A model generated the notes under the pieces. It made no database searches. It saw nothing but the letters and a program-made list of their open reading frames with translations, and was not told the DNA's origin. Both the position numbers and the translations under genes were made by a program. From Brachionus koreanus (Eukaryota; Rotifera; Eurotatoria; Ploima; Brachionidae), in contig PJRA01000524.1 of NCBI GenBank assembly GCA_016987375.1, forward strand, positions 170,670-234,669: a DNA stretch of 64,000 bases, written 5' to 3'. Shown piece after piece: positions 19,279 through 30,297 of this stretch. Positions within the stretch are counted from its first letter, which is position 1, and each line of letters begins with the position of its first letter.

Positions 19279-20436
19279 CTAAATTTTAGAAATTAAATTT
19301 TGTTCGAGAAAATTGTAGATAAATGGACAATTTTTGTTAGCGAAAAACTCGTATAAACTAAAGTCATTATATTTGACTGGAAATTGCTGACTAAATTTTC
19401 CATAAAAATGTACTGAATATGTGTCTTTAAATGAATGAATATCAATTAAACCATTTTTCAAGAACAGTTTTTTAACATTTTCCCAATTAATCGGATAAAA
19501 AAAATTTTCTGGAAATAATTCTACATCACACTTGCGATTAGCACTAGTTAATTCTTCATAAATATTATCAGTTTTACAATATGACTGTAATGAACTCATA
19601 AACAGCTTGGGTCCATTGTTACCCCATTCATTTGGCTTGTAGTTTTTTCTAAAATCTCTCATGACATCATGTAGAAATGAATGATTTTTATCAAATACCA
19701 AAATACCATTGCCCAAACTGGGCTTGGAAAACTCGGTTATGTAGCCGAGTCCGTTTCTTTTCAGCAAGGAATCAAGTTCGCGTATGGTAATTGTGTCCAA
19801 ATCGGAATAATATCCCCCATATTTGTACAAAAGAGCTATTCGTATTGAATCTGACAAATCGTGAATCCAATATTGGCTTTTGAATACTTCATTTTCGTGG
19901 CTTAGCCACCAAGTCAAAAGTGGTGTGTTGTTGAACACATCGGCCTCATTTGCCACACTAAATTTAATGTTTGGATACTTTTTAACCAAATTGGCGTCTA
20001 TTTTGGCTCCAAGTGTTATTATGTGAACATCGGCTTTTGGATTGTTGAATGCAGCTGATTCTATGCTGCACATTTGTTTATAGTCAAGATGATCTCTTGA
20101 TCTGTCTGTTTCCACAAAAAATAAGTTGACTTTTTTCTCATTTATGATAAATTTAGTTGATACTATTTTATTATCTAGGCTGTATTTGGTCGGGACATTA
20201 TTTACAAAAATGAAAAAAACCATTGAAAAAAGAATAAATGCTGATCTGATGATTTTTTCCGGGTTCCATATGATTCGATTTGCCACGTAAAGAAAAGCGA
20301 AAGCTGAAAAAAGGGAGGCTATTTGTGGATTGGGGATGAGAATTTTTTGTATGAACGTATAGATTATTATCAAAAACAAACATTTTAGATATGTTGAAGA
20401 AGAATTATTTTCCATTTTGTATAATTTGGATTCCAT
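19279..20436 (-). CDS. A4GALT/A4GNT-type glycosyltransferase (GT32)
   Basis: The 385-codon intronless gene has up to three hydrophobic stretches near the N-terminus (about residues 16-35, 39-57 and 61-80), more than the single anchor of usual type II Golgi enzymes. The catalytic part has CSIESAAFNNP, SDSIRIALLYKYGGYYSDLD with the metal- and donor-binding DLD at 212-214, NGILVF, then NGPKLFM and FFYPINW, the signature of the C-terminal alpha-1,4-glycosyltransferase domain. Mammalian members add alpha-1,4-galactose to lactosylceramide (Gb3) or alpha-1,4-GlcNAc to mucin glycans. Which sugar is used here cannot be read from sequence. Likely a Golgi-membrane enzyme. The first ATG was taken; a second is seven codons later. 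Confidence 0.9.
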   Translation of the reverse strand: MESKLYKMENNSSSTYLKCLFLIIIYTFIQKILIPNPQIASLFSAFAFLYVANRIIWNPEKIIRSAFILFSMVFFIFVNNVPTKYSLDNKIVSTKFIINEKKVNLFFVETDRSRDHLDYKQMCSIESAAFNNPKADVHIITLGAKIDANLVKKYPNIKFSVANEADVFNNTPLLTWWLSHENEVFKSQYWIHDLSDSIRIALLYKYGGYYSDLDTITIRELDSLLKRNGLGYITEFSKPSLGNGILVFDKNHSFLHDVMRDFRKNYKPNEWGNNGPKLFMSSLQSYCKTDNIYEELTSANRKCDVELFPENFFYPINWENVKKLFLKNGLIDIHSFKDTYSVHFYGKFSQQFPVKYNDFSLYEFFANKNCPFIYNFLEQNLISKI

Positions 20437-21553
20437 AATTTAAAAAAAATAAAAATAAAGCTAGATTGTAAAATTTCTAGCTATTCACTTGATTGTTTGA
20501 ACTAAATATTTTTGGCTTATTTTGTTTGAAGCTATGAAATTTGATAAATTGTTTACATTTTTTTTTTACTTGAATTTGAAAATATGGATAGATAATGATA
20601 ATTTATTAATCAAAAGTGCTTAGAGTTAAATATTTTTTAAGTGTAAAATTAAATGACATCTTGATAGAGATAAAATGAATTCAAAATTAAAATATTTGAA
20701 TTTGGGTGAATTTAACCTTAATTTTTTTAAAAAATTTTTGATATAGTGACTCTAACTCAAAAACAAAACATCAAAAAAATCTAATTGTTTTCTTACAATT
20801 GTAATTAAAAAACTCGTAAAGTTTAGGTTAACTTNNNNNNNNNNNNNNNNNNNNNNNNNNNNNNNNNNNNNNNNNNNNNNNNNNNNNNNNNNNNNNNNNN
20901 NNNNNNNNNNNNGTGTTTAGTTCCTAATAAAAATAAACATTCTCTTTTTATAAGATCAATCAACTAACATAAAATATAAGGATAAATATGTCCGTTAAAT
21001 TTTCATATGTAATATTTTAGAGAATAAATAATAAATTTCTAATATCTCAAGTCCTCTATTAAACCACATTGTTCTAATAATGCAGGTTGTATAAAGGCCT
21101 TGCTTCGGAACAACCTTGAGATTTAATCTCAAAAACTGTTATTTTCATATTAGGATTTTTTTTTACCAATATGTCCTAAATTCTTCTTTTATATTTCATG
21201 AATTTTTGGATAAAATTGAAATTTTCTCATAATTTTTATTTAGTCAAAATGACCATATGCTTCAATTAGCCGTTTTATTCTTTTATTATTTAATTTTTAA
21301 ATTTAAGAAAAGAAATATTAGAGAATAAAAAATAAATGTACGGACTCTAATTTTCTTCTATCCTCTATAAACAAATATTTACGAAATTCATAAAATTAAA
21401 ATTTTTTCTCTATTTCAAATTCAAAAATTTGAAATTTTATCTATGCCCAACAAATAGCTATACTAAAAATAAATAAATAAATATACTATTCAAAAAATTC
21501 ATAAATTAGTAATTTTATTCTATTTCAATTTAAAAAAAGATTTTTAATTCTAA
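20437..21553. other. Divergent spacer with an assembly gap
   Basis: AT-rich region between two divergent genes, so it should hold both promoters. It contains a 78-base N run at 20835-20912. Nothing else was recognised. Confidence 0.5.
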
Positions 21554-22741
21554 ATGAAAGCTGAATCGTTCAATCAAGTGGCTTGTTCTCCTTTAAGGAG
21601 CAGTGAAAACAATTTTCAAATTTTAAACAATCCATTGATTCGCACAATATCTGGCATAACAATGATAGCCTGTTTCATGACCATTATTAAAATGGGACCA
21701 GCAGCCATATTTCTCTGCAATCTCTTATTCATTACAAAATCATTTGATGAATTACTAAACATTGGCCTAAAAACTTATCAATGCAGTTCAATAAGAAAAG
21801 CGTTTACACTCAGTTGGTTTCTGTTTGTAGTCAGTACTTATGCTTTAGTTGGACAGTCGATTTATGATGAATTTACTCTAGATCTACAAAATCATTTAAT
21901 TTTAAGACCGATTATAAAATACCATGGAATTATGTGCTTCTCAGTTTACACTTTGGGACTTGTAATTTTTTTGGCAAATCTTAATAATTCAAATTATTTG
22001 AACATGTATTCAATGATTGGTTTTGTTCACGTATGTATTGCAATTTTGATCATACCATTTTCTATGAGCATAAAATACTTTTCCAAAGGTATTATTAGGT
22101 TTTTATTTCCACTCATTACAGTGATTTTCAACGATATAGCTGCTTATGTTATCGGTAGTGTATGTGGAAGACATAAGCTTATTGGATTATCTCCAAAAAA
22201 AACTTGGGAAGGTTTCATAGGTGCCCTTATTCTAAGTCCCATTTTCGGCTACTCTCTGTCTTCTTTTATGTGCAAATTTGATTATTTTTTATGTCCCATA
22301 AAATATGAATCAAATCAGAATTGGTTTGTGATTGATCAATGTCAAAAAGATCTAATCTTTCATCCTAAAGAGCATAGATTAACGGAAAATATCAAAATAT
22401 CCATTGAGCCTTTTCAATTTCATGCATTTGTTCTATCCATTTTGGCTTCAACACTGGGCCCTCTTGGTGGGTTTATTGCGAGTGGTTTTAAAAGAGCCTG
22501 TGGTATTAAAGACTTTGGAAATACGATTCCAGGACATGGCGGCGTTCTAGACAGACTTGACAGTCAATTTCTGTTTCAAGTTTTTGTTTATTTTTATGTA
22601 GATTGTATAATAAATGAGACCATTGAGAATGTGAATTATACTAGTACATTTAATGAACAAAGAGGTGAAAAGAAGGAATTTTTCAAGCTTTTGCATTCTC
22701 AATTAGATGTACCAATTGATATAAATAAAATTTGTAAATAA
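21554..22741 (+). CDS. CDS1: Phosphatidate cytidylyltransferase (CDP-diacylglycerol synthase)
   Basis: The intronless gene of 395 codons encodes a multi-pass membrane enzyme that makes CDP-diacylglycerol from phosphatidic acid and CTP, the precursor of phosphatidylinositol, in the endoplasmic reticulum. Diagnostic blocks are LIGLSPKKTWEGFIGA (about 209-224), the cysteine-containing FDYFLCPIKYES, LGPLGGFIASGFKR and the family signature ending IKDFGNTIPGHGGVLDRLD (about 318-336), which carries the metal-binding aspartates. Six or more hydrophobic segments cover residues 30-240. Compared with human CDS1/CDS2 (about 450 residues) only the cytosolic N-terminal extension is shorter. The 95-bp gap to the next gene means the two 3' ends meet tail to tail. 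Confidence 0.95.
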   Translation: MKAESFNQVACSPLRSSENNFQILNNPLIRTISGITMIACFMTIIKMGPAAIFLCNLLFITKSFDELLNIGLKTYQCSSIRKAFTLSWFLFVVSTYALVGQSIYDEFTLDLQNHLILRPIIKYHGIMCFSVYTLGLVIFLANLNNSNYLNMYSMIGFVHVCIAILIIPFSMSIKYFSKGIIRFLFPLITVIFNDIAAYVIGSVCGRHKLIGLSPKKTWEGFIGALILSPIFGYSLSSFMCKFDYFLCPIKYESNQNWFVIDQCQKDLIFHPKEHRLTENIKISIEPFQFHAFVLSILASTLGPLGGFIASGFKRACGIKDFGNTIPGHGGVLDRLDSQFLFQVFVYFYVDCIINETIENVNYTSTFNEQRGEKKEFFKLLHSQLDVPIDINKICK

Positions 22742-22836
22742 AAATTTTTTTTTCTAATTTTGTCAAAATAAATTAAATAATCGGTCAATAACCAAAAAAA
22801 TTTTAAGATGTTTGTTTTAAAATTTTTATTAGATTG

Positions 22837-23211
22837 TCAATAGCCAAAAAAATAGAAAATAAAATATAAAATAGCAAATAAAAAATTAAAAATGCTTAAA
22901 TAAGAAAGCACCTGGGTTAATTTCTTGTAGTAGATGGATTTCTTGTAGTCTTTTAGAAAGTAGTATTTTTTCATTTTGTAAGCAGTTAAAATTGAAAGTA
23001 TTCCGGTTGGCGGAGAGCAAAAACCCGCTATTTTGGATAATTTGTCATAAAATTTAACGTCTTGTTGCTTTATTTCATTTCGATTTTCTTCTGAAATTTG
23101 AAAATATTTTATACTTTGTTCGTTTAAAATTGTCGAATTTTGGCTATCAGTAAATGGATCAATTGAGCCGGATGCGTTTAAATTTTTTGCTTCTTTTTGA
23201 TTATTTTCCAT
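22837..23211 (-). CDS. Small two-pass membrane protein, dispanin-like
   Basis: The 124-codon frame has a polar N-terminal half and two hydrophobic segments, the first with CSPPTGILSILTAYKMKKYY, then a basic loop and a second segment to the C-terminus. The order is the same as in the 25.5-26.4 kb gene: C..P.TG.L.I..A.K...YY, a lysine-rich loop, then a hydrophobic stretch. This resembles the CD225/dispanin fold (IFITM, PRRT2, TMEM relatives) in topology and in the C-P-G motif of the first helix, but identity is not certain. The ATG at 23211 was chosen; an upstream in-frame TTG is not a likely eukaryotic start. Confidence 0.6.
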   Translation of the reverse strand: MENNQKEAKNLNASGSIDPFTDSQNSTILNEQSIKYFQISEENRNEIKQQDVKFYDKLSKIAGFCSPPTGILSILTAYKMKKYYFLKDYKKSIYYKKLTQVLSYLSIFNFLFAILYFIFYFFGY

Positions 23212-24970
23212 AATATTTGGACTTGTGAATTTTTTCTTTATTTTAGAAAAAATCAAGTTGCAAAATGAATTTTAAAATGATGAAAAAAACCAGTCAAGTT
23301 TTGCAATCTTGTTTCCATCACGTGATTAATAATTAATTTTTTGTGTACAATTAAAATTTAAATTTATATATTGTCTCTCATGATTTTATGTAGAAAAACT
23401 GAAAGCGAACAAAATTGAAAATTTTCAATAACGATAACTGGGAAAAAAATTTAAACAGTATTTGATCATATTTTGATTAAAGAGATTTTATTTTTATATG
23501 GGATAAAAACAAAATACAGAAAAATATTGATACAATAAAATAATTAATTATGGGATATATAATTACTACTTTTAATTTTTTTTGGCTTCTGAAATTACTA
23601 AATAAAAGCTACGGAATGACTTAACTGTGCAGTTGATTTTCTAATTAAAAAAAAAAAAGTAATCAAAATTGATAAATTTTTTTAATTTTGATAAAGTTAA
23701 CAAGCTATTAAAACTTTTCTTTTTTTTCTTCACGAAAATCCCTCAAATACTGACGTCCAGTTTCTTTTAATTTAGAGCTTAATTTTTCTCAAATCTGAAA
23801 TTTAGACTAATGCAAAAAATTAAGTCTTAAACAAATACTAAAGTGAAATTTTTTGAAATAGCTTTAGTCTAACTCGCGAATGAATAAAGAATTGTCTTCC
23901 TTGATATAGATTTTTTAAAATTACAGTCTTGAATAAATGAGACTAGCTTACGGATAATATGGATATTGAAACAAAGAATTTTGTACAGTTATTAAATATC
24001 CAGTCGACCAAAATATAATGATTCTTTAAAGAACTTGGGCTAATTTTCATTACAAGGTCATTAGAATTTCATTAAATAATCATTAAAAGAATTTTTTTTT
24101 AATAAGAAAAAAATGTCAATTTAAATGTCAATAAAATTTTTTCAATTAACTACTTAAATATATAAAATAAATTTTTTTATTACAAATATACAATTTTTTA
24201 ATATTTTTCATCCATTTTCTGGTATTTTTACTTGGACAATTTAATTGTTGCGTCCTTTACCCAAACCAAGATGAAAGGTTAAATTTTTTTCCTTGACTAG
24301 TTCTTAAAAAATTGAATAAATCAAGTCTAAAAAATAAAAAATACCTAATGCGAAGTTGATTTGATCGGGAAAATCATGCCAAAAAAATTTCAAATTTTGC
24401 TGTTTTTCATAAAATTCTGATTAAAAATATTATTTTGTCATTTTTTCTTTCTATTTATTTCTTTACCATTTTTTACATAAAAATTGGTAAAAAACAAAAA
24501 ATTTACTGGTAAATTTTGGTAAAAAATTGTAAAAAACAATAAAAAGTAAAACGAATAAGATTTGTAACAAAAAATTATATTATATTCTTTTGAATATAAT
24601 AAAACAAGTTTTTAGTTTTTTTTAATTTTTGATGTGCAATGCTGGTCATTCAAATATTCATTCAAAACCTTCACTTTTGGGACATTTGAATGGCCAAAAC
24701 GATTATGAGACAGTAAAAATATAAAAGTTTTTTATTACAAATCTTATTAATAAGCTATTGTTATAAAATTGTCTTAAATATAAACTTATTATCAAAAATA
24801 ACGATAGCAAATAATAATAAAATAAAATCGATAAAATACTATTTTTATTTAATAGAATATTGTATACTGAATAATCTTAATTATTTTTTTGTATATAACA
24901 AACTTAATTTTTTACTTAATTGTAAAATTGATATTTAACTGTACATTAATCTTATCTCAATTTGTCCATG
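23212..24970. other. AT-rich spacer
   Basis: About 1.8 kb of homopolymer-rich sequence with no frame. An 11-bp inverted repeat around GGYCATTCAAAT lies at about 24646-24694. Confidence 0.4.
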
Positions 24971-24978
24971 GGACTTAA

Positions 24979-25160
24979 CACTAGAAGCACCAAGCATTTT
25001 TTCATGTTTTTTTAATTCAAAAATAAAACTATAATAATTTTATAAAGTAATATCATTTTTTAAAGAAAATTTTAAAATCTATATAATTCAAAAATGATAT
25101 ATTTATTTGAAAAATCTATTCAAAAGATACGCGGTTTTAAAAATTTTTCAAACTCTAGTG
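24979..25160. mobile_element. TTAA-flanked miniature element, copy 1
   Basis: The 182-bp element is flanked by TTAA (24975-24978 and 25161-25164) and its ends are CACTAGA and TCTAGTG. A TTAA duplication with CACTAGA ends matches the better copy at 38329-38542, and TTAA targeting is typical of piggyBac transposons. No coding capacity. Confidence 0.72.
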
Positions 25161-25465
25161 TTAAACTTTAATTAAATAAATAACCCAGTTTAATTGCAAA
25201 TTTTAGTAAAATTGAAAAAAATAAACACATATAAATCCAAATTCAGTTTTATCTTAATAAATTAATTAAAAATTCAAAATTAAAAATTTTATTTTAAATT
25301 AGTTTTTAATTTAGTAAAAGCAGTTCATCAATTATTCACAAAAATTATCGATTTAATTAAATAAATTAATAAGAAAAAAAAATTGACTCAAATTCAGACA
25401 GAAAATTTAAATTAGATAATTTAATTTTTAATAACTTAAATAAAAAATTTTTTGATTTTTTTTTT

Positions 25466-26350
25466 CTAATGAAATAAAGAAAGATGCCGGTTAATTGACG
25501 CTTTATCTGAGCCAACTTTGAACCAGTAGAACTCCATTAGTGCAAACAAAATTGCAATTAAAGTACATCCGAAAAAAAATGTCAGTATAAGCATCCATTC
25601 TGCTCTATTTAAATACTTTTTGGCTCTGTTTAAATCTCGATTTTCATAATAGGTTTTTGTTTTCCTGGCAAAAATAATGCCCAATAGACCAGTCAATGGA
25701 AAACACCAACAGCAAATTACAGACACTAAATTGATGTATTTAACATGGTCCGAATTAAATTCGGAACTTGGCTCTTGAATAGCTAGATTAGTATTTATGA
25801 TCACATTTCCCGTTTGATCTCGCTGAACTAACGAATTTGAGGACAAATTTAGAGAAGCTAAAGAAGGTTCTTGTTCGTTAACAGGCACAGATCTTCCCGA
25901 CTGACGATCTTGATTCAATTTTTGCTCGTCTTGTATCAAATTTTCTTTGCTTGTTTTGTACACTTCAAGCAAGAGGTCAGTACAAATCAGAGGCTTGGGC
26001 TCATTTGTCTTGCAGTTTTTGTCCTGACTGGGTGTCTTTGATGGAGAAACCTGTGATTTTACTGCAAAGCCGTTTTTGTTCACATAAACGTATTTTTGTT
26101 CTTTGTTCATGTCGGGAATTTTTTGATCAGAAGAACTTTTGGTCATTTTGTTTGTAGCTAAAAAATTGGACGAAACTTTTCCGATGAGAAATTCGTCTGT
26201 TTCTCGGTAACTGCTCGTTTCCGAATCAGACCTGTTTAACAATGTAGTGTACTTGAAGTTTCCATTTTCGTAAAGCGCATCGTCATCTGCTTGACGAACA
26301 TTTATCACTGTTTTCATTTGAGTGTCTGATTCGCTTTTGCTTGGAAACAT
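25466..26350 (-). CDS. Dispanin/CD225-like two-pass membrane protein
   Basis: The 294-codon frame has about 205 residues of polar, Ser/Thr/Gln-rich N-terminal tail, probably cytosolic and disordered, followed by a first hydrophobic segment with SVICCWCFPLTGLLGIIFA, a charged loop (RKTKTYYENRDLNRAKKYL) and a second hydrophobic segment. Cysteines beside the first helix and the P..G pattern recall CD225 proteins such as IFITM and PRRT members, which bend membranes and alter fusion. The smaller gene at 22837-23211 on the same strand looks like its paralogue. The ATG at 26350 is used. Assignment to the superfamily rests on motif and topology only. Confidence 0.65.
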   Translation of the reverse strand: MFPSKSESDTQMKTVINVRQADDDALYENGNFKYTTLLNRSDSETSSYRETDEFLIGKVSSNFLATNKMTKSSSDQKIPDMNKEQKYVYVNKNGFAVKSQVSPSKTPSQDKNCKTNEPKPLICTDLLLEVYKTSKENLIQDEQKLNQDRQSGRSVPVNEQEPSLASLNLSSNSLVQRDQTGNVIINTNLAIQEPSSEFNSDHVKYINLVSVICCWCFPLTGLLGIIFARKTKTYYENRDLNRAKKYLNRAEWMLILTFFFGCTLIAILFALMEFYWFKVGSDKASINRHLSLFH

Positions 26351-27414
26351 CAAAATTTAATTAGTGTCGAATGAGCTTAATTTATTGAAATGATTTTTGA
26401 AAATCAAAAAAGGAACTTTTCATGTATATTTGTGTTTTTTGATTTTTGATTTTTAAAGCACGCCGATTTTTTAAACTTGATTTGCTTCTTTTTTATTTTT
26501 TGTTTTTATTTTTTCATTTAAATAAAAATTAGAATAGTTCTTTTAAAATCATTTAAAATGACTAACAAAATAAGACTATTTAATATTTTCTTCTATATAT
26601 CATGTTATCAGAATGAAAAAAATTCTCCCGAAGAATTTAAAATTCTTAAATAGTTGAAATTTTTGTTTAAAAATAAAAATAGCTTAATTTTTAAACAATT
26701 ATTACCTGCTTTTTTGAAAGCAGATTTTTTTGTTTTACATTTTTTGAATTTCATGGTTAATTAACAGGCAGTGCTCATGTCATAATACATTTGATTGAAT
26801 CTTTGTTACCAAGACAAAGAGCAAAGATTGAAAATTTCAACTTTATCAACATGTTTTGTTAAAAAAGTTCTTCTGAAAAGCTGTCAAAATGGCCATCTCC
26901 TCTGAGTTTTATGGACGATTTGAATAGATATCAATGAAACAATCATTTTTAAACCAAATTTTCATTCATTTCTATTTCATTTCAAATTCTCTGTTTATTT
27001 TGGCTATTTATTACCAACCATAGATCTTCTATATGATTGAGATATGGAGACGAAAAGTTCACAGAATGATTATTCTAGACTTATGTGATGAAAAAATTCA
27101 TTTTTCGTTGTCGTCAAAATGTTACTGCACTAATAGTAAAAAGTTTATTTTCAATGTATTTATTAAATGTGCATCTTCATAATTATAAACTTCAAAATTG
27201 GATTCACAACTAAAATTTATCATTAATTGACCGATTCAACTTTTTTTTACACAATTAACACTCAAAACTTTAAGTGGTTTTTTCCGCGCTTTTATACCAC
27301 ATCTTTTCTTTGTTTTTTGTTGATAATTTAGTAATTTTTGAAAATTTTTTTTTCAATCAGAAATCTAAAATCAAAACATATTGAAATTATTTAATTCTTG
27401 TTTAAAAAAGCATA
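26351..27414. other. AT-rich spacer
   Basis: Should hold the promoter of the dispanin-like gene. No further frame or repeat was supported. Confidence 0.4.
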
Positions 27415-28385
27415 GGATTAATTATAATAGATAAAAAGATGAAATTTTCTAGATAATTTTATTAACTAATAGATAAAAAGACAAAACACTATATAAAAAT
27501 ATTTTTTACTAGATAAAGAAATTATTTGATAGACAAGAAAATGAAAAAAAATATATAAAATAAATGACTACTTATTTTTTTCTTCTTTTATTGCGCGACT
27601 CATGAACATGTTCAGCATCAATTTGATTACTGTTTGAAGCAGCTCTTTTGTTTGATTATTTCTGTTATGTTTATTTCTTCTTCCTCTTCGTTTTCATAAA
27701 TGATTTCTGTTGTATTGTTAATTTGTATATTTGTTTGCTTATTTACCGGTATATCTAGATAGTCTTCATACGTATCTTCATTGCTAGAATCACTGACAGC
27801 TTCACCGGGTTGTCTTTCCAAGCCATTTGCCGTATCTTTTGGTCTATCAGTCCGCTCAGCTATTCCGAAAACGTGTTTGCACATGTAATGTTTCGGCCAT
27901 GCCATACAACTACAGCGACTTCTCTTCCCATCTTCTTCATTGAAATCAATAAAATAGATCGAGTTGAACTCTGAAACGAATTTATCAAAACTATTCCAAG
28001 CAAGCTTTTTAATTAATGACAAAAATGCTTTACAATATTTCGAATCCAATTTCTCTCTCAATTTTTTAATTGCCTTTTCGTGATCATAGGCAAGCTAAGA
28101 CGTCTTATTTCATTCAAAATCTGTTTGTTCCTCGTTACACCCGTTTAAAGAAAGAATAAAATATTGAGTTTTCAATTATATCTAGTACTATTCAATTATA
28201 TCTAGTATTAATTATATCTAGTTAATTAATAAAATTATCTAGCATTTTAATTTTTTTATCTATGAATGTGTCTATTTATCTAGGTGTTAAATTTATTATC
28301 TAGTAAATAATTTTTTTATATAGTACATTTAATACATTTTATCTAGTAAGTTCATATTTTTATATAGTATACATTAATATTATGT
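27415..28385. mobile_element. MULE-like element with CTAGATA subterminal arrays
   Basis: Both flanks of the SWIM-finger frame carry many CTAGATA-type units in mirrored orientation. The best inverted pair is ACTATATAAAAATAT, four variable bases, then TTACTAGATAAA, at about 27488-27520 and, on the other strand, 28345-28377. Tandem subterminal motifs plus a SWIM zinc finger inside suggest a Mutator-like element. Exact ends and target duplication were not found. Confidence 0.65.
27627..28094 (-). pseudogene. SWIM zinc-finger fragment of a Mutator-like transposase
   Basis: The minus-strand frame is open from about 28094 to the stop at 27627, without an ATG start. It contains the SWIM pattern CSCMAWPKHYMCKHVFGIA (C-x-C-x-n-C-x-H) preceded by YFIDFN, and ends in an acidic tail with EEEEEINITEII. 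SWIM fingers follow the MULE transposase domain in plants and animals. The DDE part is missing, so this is probably a truncated transposase; a co-opted host gene is possible but nothing supports it. Confidence 0.6.
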
Positions 28386-28570
28386 GGTTTAAAAATAGAA
28401 TAAAAAAATAATAAAAAAATTTTTTTTGATGAACTTTCAGGACTGAACTTTGTTGTGAATTTTAGAACATGTTAATTCCATGGAAGATGCAGTCAATAAA
28501 TTATTAGACCCATTATTATCTTTTGCTTTTGATCAATGAAAAGAATCAACAAAAGAGAAATGCAGAATTA

Positions 28571-28814
28571 TGAAGTTGTAATGTATTAGGGAGTTAATAG
28601 AAAGACTAATTATAACTAACTTATTTTATTAAATAAGAATAAAGAATAATGAATAAAGCATAAGAATAATAATAAAATTGAGTTGTTTAAATATTGAATC
28701 AAGTACGTGACCAAAGAGAATAAAGATGCAACAACAAATTGCCAAATAAGGTAAAATGAATTTTAATAAGTTATGGTAGATAAATAATTCAAAACATTAA
28801 CTAATAATATGACA
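28571..28814 (-). repeat. Probable 3' LTR of an LTR retroelement
   Basis: On the minus strand a purine run (AAAGAAGGGGGA, 28826-28815) sits directly before TGTCATA at 28814, the usual layout of a polypurine tract and LTR start. The LTR probably ends near 28571 at a CA. Inside it are poly(A)-signal-like AATAAA repeats. No second LTR copy was found in the window. Confidence 0.5.
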
Positions 28815-28825
28815 TCCCCCTTCTT

Positions 28826-29271
28826 TAAAATATTATCGTCTCGATAATCACATTATCTCTCTCAATCGTATATCGATTGAATCCAATTCATCTCCATTGC
28901 TTTCTGATCTTGTTTGTATTATATTATTTATTCTCTTATTACTGTTCCGTAAAAAACATTTTATTAGAATGAATAGACAAAGACCTACCAAAAGATATTG
29001 TTGAGTAAACAAAATATTTAAAATATTTTTTAAAATACTCTAAGATATTAATCACTTTTGTTTTTAGGATACCAAAATACTCTTCATAAAGTCCTCTTGA
29101 ATATTTATCTTCTACTGGTCTTAAACTATTTTCATCGACACTGAAACTCAAGACTTCGCTCAGTATTTCCATTTCTTCTAAATTAGACATTAGTAAATTT
29201 GAATGATGAGTATTCACTAATTTGACATTTGGTTTAAAAATGTTTATTTTTTCAGATTTCAGATGGCACAT
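28826..29271 (-). pseudogene. 3'-terminal ORF fragment of an LTR retroelement, env-like
   Basis: A minus-strand frame (29271-28939) is followed, in another frame, by a strongly hydrophobic segment of about 20 residues and a charged tail that runs almost to the polypurine tract. A membrane anchor followed by a short cytoplasmic tail next to the 3' LTR is the layout of an envelope-like third gene in errantivirus-type Gypsy or BEL elements. A frameshift separates the two parts, and gag, protease and polymerase are absent, so it is defective. The family assignment is tentative. Confidence 0.4.
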
Positions 29272-30297
29272 TCAAGAATTCTTAAGTATAAAAAAATTTT
29301 TTTTTTTTATTAAATATTTATTTTACTGTTAAAAAAAGTATCGCTTCTTCGAAAAAAACTTCTCTCCTTCTTTTCCCTCACATAGAATTCAAAGAAAGAC
29401 AAATTTCGAAGAAATCCTTTTTTCATGAAATCATGAAAAATTACAACTATTTAATCAATTAGAATTTTTAACATCGAAATTTGGTGTAAATTAGTTAAAA
29501 ATCCTCTAGATGAACAGTTTTATTATACAAATTAGACATACTTATGATGAGAAATGGATAACAAAAATCAGCTCAGCGAGTCGTAAAAAGAAGACAAAAA
29601 AAATTTGTAAAAAATTAACTCTAAATTTTTTTTATTAATTTTTTCATTTTTAGATTTTTAAAAATTCTCTGTTTGCTGTTCAAAAAGAAGAAAAAATAAA
29701 CAAAAAAATTAATAATTAATAATTTGATAACTTATTTGCTGTGTAAACAAATCAACATTTTGCTATCAACAATAAATTTGAATCTTTTCGATTTTTCTCT
29801 TAATCTTTGCTTTAATTGACTCATTTGATTATCTAATTTTTTTTGATTATAATAATTTAAATATGTGGTAAATTAGTTTTGAATAGATTTAATAGAGATA
29901 CAAAGTAGTTAAATAGTTTTTTCCAATTAAAAAAACTTCAAGGATACTTAAAATTATTTTAACCTTTTAATTAAAAGAAATTTTTGTTGACTAAATCCTT
30001 GGAGATATTTTGATCCTTAGTATTATAACGAGATATCAGAGTTGTAATCCGCGTAAATCGTGATACACATCGCATTCATTTGAAAATAGGCAAATCCGTG
30101 CTTTCACTGAGCTTTAATTTTAATTGAAATGGTTAAAACAAATTGAGATAAAAATTTTTGTTTGTGTGTAACAAAATATCAAGTCTGTCCTATGCCGGTA
30201 ACTAGTCTTTTGAAAAGCTAAATTTCTAATATTCAAAATTTAACTCTCTCAAAGAGACTTGAATTAATTTTTGAACAAAAGCTTACAATTTTCAAGA
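29272..30297. other. AT-rich spacer
   Basis: About 1 kb without supported feature, ending in the leader of the small secreted protein gene. Confidence 0.4.
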
